The notes under the pieces are model-generated. The model was not told the origin of the DNA, ran no database searches, and saw only the letters and a list, made by a program, of their open reading frames with translations. A stretch of DNA of 49,844 nt, from positions 1 to 49,844 of the forward strand of contig BLLV01000282.1 of NCBI GenBank assembly GCA_011959205.1, read 5' to 3'. The stretch comes from Bacteroidaceae bacterium. GTDB taxonomy: Bacteria; Bacteroidota; Bacteroidia; Bacteroidales; Bacteroidaceae. Shown here in pieces: positions 33,260 through 40,020 of this stretch (within the stretch, counting starts at the first letter, position 1; every line of letters starts with the position of its first letter). The position numbers were made by a program, and so were the translations under genes.

Positions 33260-34870
33260 TTAATAACCCGGATTCTGTTCTATATTCGGATTCTTATCGA
33301 GTACGCCGGTCTGAGAGAACGGCAAATAACGGTTCTTAGGCTCAAATTTACGTGTTTCGATCAATACTGATCCGCTTATGGTAGCACGCTTGTAAGGATC
33401 GCTCTCACCATAGTTCACCGTACCTGTGATGCGTTTCAACTCACCATTCAGCACCGTTTCCGCCACCATTTTGCCACTGGCATCTTTCCAGCGCAGGATA
33501 TCCGCACGGCGCAGACCTTCACCCGCAAATTCCACACAACGCTCACGACGGATCAACTCCCGCAAGGTTTCTTTAGAAGCATACTTGGCACGGTCTACTT
33601 TCGGCATGCCTGCACGCTGACGGATAGCATCCACATAATCGTACACCTGAGCCGATGGGCCATTCAATTCATTTTCTGCTTCCGCCCAACTCAGCAATAC
33701 CTCAGCATAACGGAACACAATAACACAAGCTGCCGTATTCCAAACATTCGAATATTGATCTATCGGATCCAGATACTTGGCCCAAGTCAACGATGTTTTC
33801 GAAGCATTGTCGGTGTAAAGAGGATAATTTATATTCTTCTCGCCATCAATTATTTCATCCAGCGTATTCAGAATGTCACCTCTCCATTCCTGTCCCGGGA
33901 AAAGCACGGTCATATCCATACGCGGGTCACGATTGGCAAACGGGTGAGCGGCATCATAGCCCGATCCGTCTTCTTCTTTCAGCAAACCGTTCTCCATTTC
34001 GTACATATCCACCAGATTCTGGGTCGGCACGATAGAAGACCATCCTGCATCCGCATTATTGTACATCTGTCCGAGAGTACCCAGACCAAAGATATTCTCA
34101 ATACGCTGATCAGCCAAAATCACTTCTTTTGAGTCCACTCCCGAGAGACGGAACAAATTTTCATAATCCGCTTCCAGTTCATACTGTTTCAGGTTGATAA
34201 TCTCCTGAGCCGCCCCTTTGGCTTTCTCCCACTCTCCGTAATAAAGCGCCTCACGCATCTTGATAGCCAGAGCCGCTCCTTTGGCAATGCGTCCGCGTGC
34301 AGACGGAGCCGCATTGATGGAAGCAATCGCATCATCCAAGTCCTGAGCAATCTGCTGGCGTACCTCAGCTTCTGTATTGCGAGGTACCTGAGCCTCTTCT
34401 GCCGTGGTGTACGATCCGATGATGGGCACACCGCCATACCACCAGTTCATGATAAAGTAACGATAGGCGCGTATGGCCTTAGCCTGCGCTATCAGGTCGG
34501 CCTTCTTTGCCGGAGAAGCGAACTCCACATTTTCAATATTCTCCAGTACCGTGTTACAACGGCGGATGATAGCGAAGTTATAGAAAGAAGCACCTGTATT
34601 GCTGCTGGCCAAAGATCCGTCGCCCCACGCACGCCATCCTTCCCACGGGAAGTTGTTGTACCCGATATCCGAACCGCAATCCAAGTATAACAAAGATCCC
34701 GGATCGAGCAATCCGTTGTAACAGCCCACTACAAAGCTTTCCGCATCTGCCTCTGTTTTCCACGTAGTAGAAGGAGACAAAGCGTCTTTGGGTGTCGTAT
34801 CCAGAAAGTCGGAACACGAAGCCGACAGCAAAGCGACACCTGCCAATAAATATGTTGATAAACGTTTCAT
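33260..34870 (-). CDS. SusD/RagB-family lipoprotein (PUL 2)
   Basis: The 536-residue protein has a lipobox SASC (lipidated Cys19), followed by SDFLDTTPKDALSPSTTWKT. Family motifs include QAKAIRAYRYFIMNWWYGGV, IVFRYAEVLLSWAEAENELN and RRERCVEFAGEGLRRADILR. It would sit on the SusC encoded 38 bp upstream and bind an oligosaccharide outside. No enzyme genes accompany this pair, so the ligand cannot be guessed from context. Confidence 0.95.
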   Translation of the reverse strand: MKRLSTYLLAGVALLSASCSDFLDTTPKDALSPSTTWKTEADAESFVVGCYNGLLDPGSLLYLDCGSDIGYNNFPWEGWRAWGDGSLASSNTGASFYNFAIIRRCNTVLENIENVEFASPAKKADLIAQAKAIRAYRYFIMNWWYGGVPIIGSYTTAEEAQVPRNTEAEVRQQIAQDLDDAIASINAAPSARGRIAKGAALAIKMREALYYGEWEKAKGAAQEIINLKQYELEADYENLFRLSGVDSKEVILADQRIENIFGLGTLGQMYNNADAGWSSIVPTQNLVDMYEMENGLLKEEDGSGYDAAHPFANRDPRMDMTVLFPGQEWRGDILNTLDEIIDGEKNINYPLYTDNASKTSLTWAKYLDPIDQYSNVWNTAACVIVFRYAEVLLSWAEAENELNGPSAQVYDYVDAIRQRAGMPKVDRAKYASKETLRELIRRERCVEFAGEGLRRADILRWKDASGKMVAETVLNGELKRITGTVNYGESDPYKRATISGSVLIETRKFEPKNRYLPFSQTGVLDKNPNIEQNPGY

Positions 34871-34908
34871 ATTCTATATATTGATTAAGATTATATGTTG
34901 ACTACCTA

Positions 34909-37900
34909 TTAAAATGTAATGTTCACACCAAATGAATGTGTCTTGTTCAACGGATAACTTGACAGACGCTCGCTGACTGTTTCCGGATCCACATTAATCG
35001 GCATACTGTCGAAAGTCAACAGATTTTCTGCCGAATAATAAATACGAAGATTCTGAATGCCACACTTTTCAATCCAATTCTTTGGGAAAGTATATCCCAA
35101 CTGGAAAGTCTTCATGCGAAGATAGCTAGTATTGATAATCCAGAAATCGGACATTACAACAGAAGCTTCACTAGGAGATTTGCGCGATTCGGCAATACGG
35201 GGCATGCTGGCATTTTTGTTCTCGGGGGTCCAGCTGTCCAGCCACGCAGTAGAGGGATGTCCCGCACTACCGGAGAATTCACCGAACGCTTCTTTGGTAA
35301 AGGCATAACCTACTCCTGCCGCACCGCTAAAGTTCATAGACAAATCTACATTCTTATAGCCTGCATGCAAGTTGAAGCCGAATGTAAACTTCGGATCTTT
35401 CGTTTTATACAGTTCACGGTCGTTACCGGTCAGTTTGCCGTCACCGTCCGTATCCACATAACGCAAGTCACCAGCTCTGAATTTCTGTCCGAACGGATTG
35501 CCATATTTAGCCTCCCATGCAGCCGCTTCTTCATCAGACTGGAAGAAACCGTCAGTGCGGTAAACAAACCAAGAATTGATAGGCGAACCTACCTCACGCA
35601 TAAAACTGCCATCATCCATACGTTTCACGCCTTCGCCCAAATCTTCGATGGTATTCTTATTGTAAGCAAAGTTCCCGGATATGCCCCATGTCCAGTCGTT
35701 GTAACGGTCGTTGTATGCCAACTGAATTTCCAAACCGGTGTTCTTCATAGAGCCCACATTGTCTTTGTATGCACTCAATGCGAATTCCTGAGGAACAGAA
35801 ACGTTCATAATGATGTCCGAAGTCTTTCTGTTATAATAATCCACAGACCCCGTCAGTTTGTTGAATAAAGTAAAGTCCACACCAATGCCCCAGGTAGTAG
35901 CTTTTTCCCAAGACAGCGTGGCAATCTTGTAAGAGCCCTGATAATAACCGGTGGTCAACGCACCTCCGAAAGGATAGTTGGCGCCCAAATTGTATGTATT
36001 CAGCCAAGGATAAAAGTCGCCACCTGTAGGAGAACCGTCTCCCAAAGCATCCTGATTACCCAACTGTCCCCAAGAAGCACGGATTTTCAAATTAGACAAC
36101 CACTTGTCTCGCAAGCCTTCCATGAAGGATTCTTCGCTGATGCGCCATGCACCCGAGAATGAGGGGAAGTACCCCCAGCGGTTGCCCGGAGCAAAACGTG
36201 AGGAAGCGTCGGCACGCACGTTGGCTTCGAACAAATACTTGCCCTGATAATCGTAATTCACACGTCCGAAATAAGAAAGCATGTTCAGTTCGCGTGTATA
36301 CCCGCCGTTAGTCTGGGTAGCTGCCACACCGGCATTCATATCGTCCAGTTCGTTGTTAGGGAAGTTTTCACGGTACATCGAATTAGAACGTACATCGAAT
36401 GCTTCGGCATGATATCCCGCCATCACCTTCAGCCCATGGTCACCAAACTGCTTGTCATAGTTCAGCAACGCATCGAAATTATAGCGTGTCCAGTTTCTGA
36501 ACGATTCGGTCAAGCTGTTGGGACGCGCTGCCTGCACCGGGTCGTTTTCAATCTTTTTCACAAAAGCCTTGTAATGCTGGTCATCATTCACGTATGCTCC
36601 TGTCACGGTAGCTTTCAGTCCGTCAATGATTTCATAATCCAATGAAAGCATTCCGGTAAAGTTCTGGTTATATTTGTCCACAGTCTGTCCTGCGTCCAGC
36701 CATGCTATCGGGTTACCATCATTGGTTTGCCCGTATGTGCCATCCTCTTTTTTGATAGGAACCATCGGACTGATGATATTCAACTGACGTATAATCTGGT
36801 CAGACCATCCGCCGCCGTAATTGGAGTTCGGGTCTTTATAATCATTCTTGATATACGCCAAGTTCATGCGTGCATGCAATTTTTTGGTAATGTTCACATC
36901 CAGATTCATACGGCCGTTGAACTGGCTACGTTCCGAATTGGGCAGAATACCGGTCTGTCCCAGATAACCGATGGAAGCCATGTACTTGGCCTGTTCGGTA
37001 CCACCGTTGATGTTCACATTGTGTTTATGAATCACACCGGTCTGGTAGGCGGCCTTGTTCCAGTCCGTGTTCGGGTGGCCATAAGGATCTGTTCCGTTTT
37101 CGAACAGACGGATATCTTCATCGCTATAACGGTGGGGCTGTCCGTTGAAATCATCAATGCGGTTGTACAACCTTGCATAATCGGCCGAACTGACACGGTC
37201 AATAGTAGCTGTAGCGTTTTGGAAACCTACATATCCGTTATACGAAATGCGGGGTGCACCTGTCTTACCGCGTTTGGTAGTGATCAAGATAACACCATTG
37301 GAAGCTTTCGAACCGTAGATGGCGGCCGAAGACGCATCTTTCAACACAGAGATGGATTCAATATCATTCGGGTCAATGTCATTCATCGAGCCACTTTCCA
37401 CACCGTCAATCAAGATATAAGGAGAAGCATTGTTCAAGGTCCCCACACCACGGATGCGGATGTTACTTCCGTCCTCACCCGGACGTCCTTGTCCGGCAGT
37501 AACGGTAACACCGGGCATCAATCCCTGTAATCCGGAAGATACATTCGATATAGGACGGTTCGTAAGCTCCTCACTGTTCACCTGCGCCACCGCGCCGGAC
37601 AGGTTCGCCTTTTTCTGCGTGCCATATCCCACCACCACTACCTCGCTCAGTGTTTTTGAATCTTCCTTCAGAACCACATTCAGGGAAGTTCCGTTCCATT
37701 TTACTTCCTGTGTCTGATAGCCCACATACGAAATAAGGAGCACATCTCCTTTTTTCACATTACTCAGGCTAAAATTCCCTTCAAAATCTGTGATTGTACC
37801 ATTGGTTGTTCCTTTTACTACTACCGAAGCTCCGATAACGGATTCTCCCGTAGCATCTTTCACAATACCTTTACATGTTCCGTCCTGTTGCACAATAGCA

Positions 37901-37998
37901 GAAGCGTCACTTCCGGAAGCCGTAACCGCTGTAGCAGTCCCTACAGACATACCTCCCAGAAACAATAACATGCTAACTGATTTCAGTCGTTTTAACAT
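34909..37998 (-). CDS. SusC-like TonB-dependent receptor (PUL 2)
   Basis: The 1029-residue protein has a signal sequence (MLKRLKSVSMLLFLGG...), a carboxypeptidase-like domain (about 42-110; GIVKDATGESVIGASVVVKG), TonB-box-like TLSEVVVVGYGT, a plug (ISVLKDASSAAIYGSKASNG) and the barrel, ending HSFGVNITF. No STN domain is present, so unlike the PUL 1 receptor it is not built for FecR signalling. It imports the SusD-captured glycan. A -7 element lies upstream at 38098-38105. No regulator gene is adjacent. Confidence 0.96.
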   Translation of the reverse strand: MLKRLKSVSMLLFLGGMSVGTATAVTASGSDASAIVQQDGTCKGIVKDATGESVIGASVVVKGTTNGTITDFEGNFSLSNVKKGDVLLISYVGYQTQEVKWNGTSLNVVLKEDSKTLSEVVVVGYGTQKKANLSGAVAQVNSEELTNRPISNVSSGLQGLMPGVTVTAGQGRPGEDGSNIRIRGVGTLNNASPYILIDGVESGSMNDIDPNDIESISVLKDASSAAIYGSKASNGVILITTKRGKTGAPRISYNGYVGFQNATATIDRVSSADYARLYNRIDDFNGQPHRYSDEDIRLFENGTDPYGHPNTDWNKAAYQTGVIHKHNVNINGGTEQAKYMASIGYLGQTGILPNSERSQFNGRMNLDVNITKKLHARMNLAYIKNDYKDPNSNYGGGWSDQIIRQLNIISPMVPIKKEDGTYGQTNDGNPIAWLDAGQTVDKYNQNFTGMLSLDYEIIDGLKATVTGAYVNDDQHYKAFVKKIENDPVQAARPNSLTESFRNWTRYNFDALLNYDKQFGDHGLKVMAGYHAEAFDVRSNSMYRENFPNNELDDMNAGVAATQTNGGYTRELNMLSYFGRVNYDYQGKYLFEANVRADASSRFAPGNRWGYFPSFSGAWRISEESFMEGLRDKWLSNLKIRASWGQLGNQDALGDGSPTGGDFYPWLNTYNLGANYPFGGALTTGYYQGSYKIATLSWEKATTWGIGVDFTLFNKLTGSVDYYNRKTSDIIMNVSVPQEFALSAYKDNVGSMKNTGLEIQLAYNDRYNDWTWGISGNFAYNKNTIEDLGEGVKRMDDGSFMREVGSPINSWFVYRTDGFFQSDEEAAAWEAKYGNPFGQKFRAGDLRYVDTDGDGKLTGNDRELYKTKDPKFTFGFNLHAGYKNVDLSMNFSGAAGVGYAFTKEAFGEFSGSAGHPSTAWLDSWTPENKNASMPRIAESRKSPSEASVVMSDFWIINTSYLRMKTFQLGYTFPKNWIEKCGIQNLRIYYSAENLLTFDSMPINVDPETVSERLSSYPLNKTHSFGVNITF

Positions 37999-38097
37999 AA
38001 TACTAAAATTTAAAGTGTTTAATTATACAGCTTAATTAAGAAAATGCTAAGTTCTTTTAGAATCTCACACACATATCTTATTTTAAGTTCAATGGCG

Positions 38098-38105
38098 CAA
38101 ATATA
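38098..38105 (-). promoter_or_regulatory. -7 promoter element for susCD (PUL 2)
   Basis: Minus-strand TATATTTG (complement of CAAATATA) fits TAnnTTTG exactly, about 100 bp before the susC start codon, implying a leader of roughly 90 bases. A TTTG lies 16 bp upstream, shorter than the usual spacing. Confidence 0.45.
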
Positions 38106-38169
38106 CAATAATTTAAGAAATCAAAAGAGAATTAGACTTATTTTTTATCTAACCTGCTCTTCTTATCTC

Positions 38170-38177
38170 TATTTTTG
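38170..38177 (+). promoter_or_regulatory. -7 promoter element for the Nudix gene
   Basis: TATTTTTG fits TAnnTTTG, 20 bp before the ATG at 38198. AGAAAG precedes the start codon. Confidence 0.45.
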
Positions 38178-38197
38178 CATTTTCAAAAAACAGAAAG

Positions 38198-38698
38198 ATG
38201 AACAGCGATAATAAAAAAGAAATGTTTCCCATTGTAGACGAACAAGGGAACATCACAGGGGCTGCCACCCGCGGAGAATGCCACAATGGAAGCAAACTGC
38301 TGCACCCGGTAGTCCACCTTCATGTATTCAACAGCCGGGGCGAACTCTACCTGCAAAAACGTCCCGAGTGGAAAGACATCCAGCCAGGCAAATGGGATAC
38401 CGCCGTAGGCGGGCACATCGACTTGGGCGAAAATGTAGAAACCGCTTTGCGGCGAGAGGTGAAAGAGGAACTGGGCATAACCGACTTCACCCCCGAGCCG
38501 GTGACAAGCTATGTATTCGAGTCCGCCCGTGAGAAAGAACTGGTATTTACCCACAAGACCACCTATGACGGACCTATCGCTCCCAGTAATGAACTGGACG
38601 GAGGACGCTTCTGGAAGTTGGAGGAAATCAGAGCCAACTTGGAAAAAGGGATATTCACTCCCAATTTCGAGGAAGAGTTCCACAAACTGGGATACTGA
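38198..38698 (+). CDS. Nudix hydrolase
   Basis: The 166-residue protein has a complete Nudix box at residues 72-94 (G72, E78, REVKEELGI from R86), the metal-binding fold that cleaves nucleoside diphosphate-X bonds. The preceding PEWKDIQPGKWDTAVGGH and the N-terminal FPIVDEQGNITGAATRGECH resemble the isopentenyl-diphosphate-isomerase-like/YfcD subgroup of Nudix proteins. The substrate is unknown. Single gene, divergent from PUL 2, followed by a strong terminator. Confidence 0.92.
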   Translation: MNSDNKKEMFPIVDEQGNITGAATRGECHNGSKLLHPVVHLHVFNSRGELYLQKRPEWKDIQPGKWDTAVGGHIDLGENVETALRREVKEELGITDFTPEPVTSYVFESAREKELVFTHKTTYDGPIAPSNELDGGRFWKLEEIRANLEKGIFTPNFEEEFHKLGY

Positions 38699-38727
38699 AC
38701 ATAGTACAGGTAACACATTTTCATGTT

Positions 38728-38770
38728 AAAAGGGTAAATTCTTGACCTGCATCAAGAATTTACCCTTTTT
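38728..38770 (+). terminator. Strong terminator after the Nudix gene
   Basis: AAAAGGGTAAATTCTTG (38728-38744) and its exact complement CAAGAATTTACCCTTTT (38753-38769) make a 17-bp perfect stem with an 8-base loop, and T continues at 38770. It separates the Nudix transcript from the small-peptide unit that follows. Confidence 0.9.
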
Positions 38771-38816
38771 GTGCATATTTCCCTTTTATCGAGATACAAT
38801 GGTGAACAACAACCCT

Positions 38817-38824
38817 TACTTTTG
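38817..38824 (+). promoter_or_regulatory. -7 promoter element for the tandem small-peptide unit
   Basis: TACTTTTG fits TAnnTTTG exactly, 35 bp before the first peptide start and about 50 bp after the Nudix terminator. No clear -33 TTTG at the standard spacing. Confidence 0.5.
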
Positions 38825-38859
38825 TGTTGTAAAACATAAAAAGAAAGGATAACAAGATT

Positions 38860-38946
38860 ATGAAAAAGGTAAGAAGTATGTTGAAGAAAGCTCTCGTCCT
38901 AATGGGCGAAAACGAAGTAAGAGCTTGGGGCATCGGAATCAAATAA
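38860..38946 (+). CDS. Small peptide 1 of a tandem pair (28 residues), unknown function
   Basis: ATG at 38860 opens a 28-codon ORF ending TAA 38944-38946. The translation begins MKKVRSMLKKALVLMGE and ends AWGIGIK. It is cationic with a likely amphipathic helix in its first half. It is preceded by GAAAGGATAACAAGATT (38843-38859), which recurs at 15 of 17 positions in front of the second ORF. Aligned without gaps with the second peptide it shares M1, K2, V4, L8, K9, N18, G24 and K28, plus similar residues at 5, 7, 12, 15 and 23 (Trp/Tyr). It has no signal peptide. I do not recognise it. Duplicated leader, equal length and an isolating promoter and terminators support real translation. Confidence 0.6.
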   Translation: MKKVRSMLKKALVLMGENEVRAWGIGIK

Positions 38947-38965
38947 GCATTCCCCTCTCCCCCCC

Positions 38966-38973
38966 AAAAAAAA
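38966..38973. repeat. Homopolymer tract C7-A8 between the two small peptides
   Basis: Seven C (38959-38965) are followed directly by eight A (38966-38973). It sits in the untranslated spacer upstream of the second peptide's leader. Slippage there would alter spacing, not a reading frame. Confidence 0.6.
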
Positions 38974-39002
38974 TGTTTAACTAACGAAAGGATAACGAGA
39001 TG

Positions 39003-39089
39003 ATGAAAACAGTAAAAAATATTTTAAAAGAATGTGTGAAAGGCATCGAACTGAATGCCGCACTGATGTATGGCTACAGAAGCAAATAA
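39003..39089 (+). CDS. Small peptide 2 of a tandem pair (28 residues), unknown function
   Basis: A double ATG occurs at 39000-39005. The second is chosen because it gives exactly 28 residues and puts the leader GAAAGGATAACGAGATG at the same 17-base distance as in peptide 1. The translation begins MKTVKNILKECVKGIE, has one Cys (Cys11) and ends YGYRSK. It is similar in pattern to peptide 1 (8 of 28 identical; basic N-terminal helix, aromatic-Gly near the end, terminal Lys). The spacer from peptide 1 is 56 bp. It is followed by a terminator at 39128. Function unknown; candidates are a signalling or antimicrobial peptide, or a regulatory leader peptide. Confidence 0.6.
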   Translation: MKTVKNILKECVKGIELNAALMYGYRSK

Positions 39090-39127
39090 GCAAAATATTC
39101 CTTGATACAAGGAAAGAGTAATAACAA

Positions 39128-39163
39128 AAAAAGCAGTTTTGAGAAGATTCAGAACTGCTTTTT
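39128..39163. terminator. Bidirectional terminator between peptide unit and the opposing small gene
   Basis: AAAAAGCAGTT (39128-39138) and AACTGCTTTTT (39153-39163) are exact complements with a 14-base loop, with A/T runs on both sides. It ends the plus-strand small-peptide transcript and, in the other direction, the lipoprotein/49-residue peptide transcript. Confidence 0.85.
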
Positions 39164-39183
39164 GATTTATCCGGTAAAACCCG

Positions 39184-39333
39184 TCATCTACCATAAAAGC
39201 AACAAAGGGTATTTCCGATTATCAGATTCGGGTACATTGATAAAAGACTACAGCCACCGCTTATAGCTGACAATTGCTCACCCATTACGGGTTCTTTATC
39301 TACCATTGTATTTCCGTTGGCGGATGTTGCCAT
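39184..39333 (-). CDS. 49-residue peptide with double-glycine-type leader and Cys-containing core
   Basis: ATG 39331-39333 opens a 49-codon ORF ending TGA 39184-39186. A stop lies in frame four codons upstream, fixing the start. Residues 16-27 read VMGEQLSAISGG, the pattern of double-glycine leaders of class II bacteriocins and related peptides exported by C39-peptidase ABC transporters. Cleavage after Gly27 would release a 22-residue core beginning CSLLSMYPNL and ending CCFYGR (Cys28, 44, 45). It follows the zinc-ribbon lipoprotein gene by 17 bp, so it is probably its co-transcribed partner. No transporter, immunity or modification gene is adjacent. Not recognised; the role is inference. Confidence 0.5.
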   Translation of the reverse strand: MATSANGNTMVDKEPVMGEQLSAISGGCSLLSMYPNLIIGNTLCCFYGR

Positions 39334-39350
39334 TTTTCTATTCTAAAAAA

Positions 39351-39935
39351 TCAACGATACTTTCCACAAGAAGTACAAATAGCAGATTCCACGCTATTTA
39401 AAGTAAAATAACAATGAGGACAGGTCCAGTGCGCTGCTTCTGAACCACCAATACATCCCAATTGACTAACAGCATATCCTCCTATATCGCAAGCCTCTTC
39501 ACCCGCAGGCAAACTACCATTAATACCTCTTATCACAAGTCTGACATCGGCACTTTGGTCACATTTTGTAAAATAAACATGTATATCACATATATGTTTC
39601 CCTGGTTTTAACTTCATTTTGATTTCACGGAAAGCCCCTCCATTAGCAGGTTCTATTAGCATACTTCCTATAGAAGCTTTGTAGCTGCTTCCGCCAACAC
39701 CTTGAAAAGAAAAAATAAAAGAATACTCAGCTTCCTCTGTACAATAAATAGTTCCTCTTGTATATATTTCACCGTTAGAAAATTTTGTATATTCTACATC
39801 TTTAAAATAGGAAAGCTCCTTGACTGCACGTGTCTGCATATCGGATTCCAATAGTTCATCAGACAGCCTACCCTGTTCACAACCTGTTACAAAAAACAAG
39901 CAAAAGAGAATAAAAAAGTAAGTTATTGTTTTCAT
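39351..39935 (-). CDS. Lipoprotein with C-terminal zinc-ribbon, unknown function
   Basis: The 194-residue protein has a lipoprotein signal ending FVTGC (lipidated Cys19). The middle is predicted beta-sandwich (YSFIFSFQGVGGSSYKASIG, then KLKPGKHICDIHVYF). The last 26 residues form a CxxC...CxxC zinc ribbon (Cys172, 175, 187, 190: CPHCYFTLNSVESAICTSCG). A short Cys/Gly-rich run, ACDIGGYAVSQLGCIGG, precedes it. Zinc ribbons are uncommon on exported lipoproteins. The DNA is AT-richer than that of its neighbours, hinting at transfer. It has its own -7 element at 39977 and precedes the 49-residue peptide. I do not recognise the family. Confidence 0.75.
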   Translation of the reverse strand: MKTITYFFILFCLFFVTGCEQGRLSDELLESDMQTRAVKELSYFKDVEYTKFSNGEIYTRGTIYCTEEAEYSFIFSFQGVGGSSYKASIGSMLIEPANGGAFREIKMKLKPGKHICDIHVYFTKCDQSADVRLVIRGINGSLPAGEEACDIGGYAVSQLGCIGGSEAAHWTCPHCYFTLNSVESAICTSCGKYR

Positions 39936-39953
39936 ACGATATAAGATTTAAGA

Positions 39954-40001
39954 AAGAAAGCGCATTTGACCATAGACAAATATATCAAGTGCACTTTCTT
40001 A
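39954..40001 (-). terminator. Hairpin after susD (PUL 3), overlapping a promoter element
   Basis: AAGAAAGCGCATTTGA and TCAAGTGCACTTTCTT pair at 14 of 16 positions, and TTTCTT follows on the minus strand. It lies 20 bp after the susD stop. The loop contains the minus-strand element TATATTTG (39977-39984), a possible -7 box for the lipoprotein gene, 42 bp from its start. Confidence 0.6.
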
Positions 40002-40020
40002 ATTGTTATTGATTTGTTTA

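Noticed and set aside
36727..37530. 267-codon plus-strand frame
   Set aside because: Antisense shadow of the PUL 2 susC plug region; low-complexity product.
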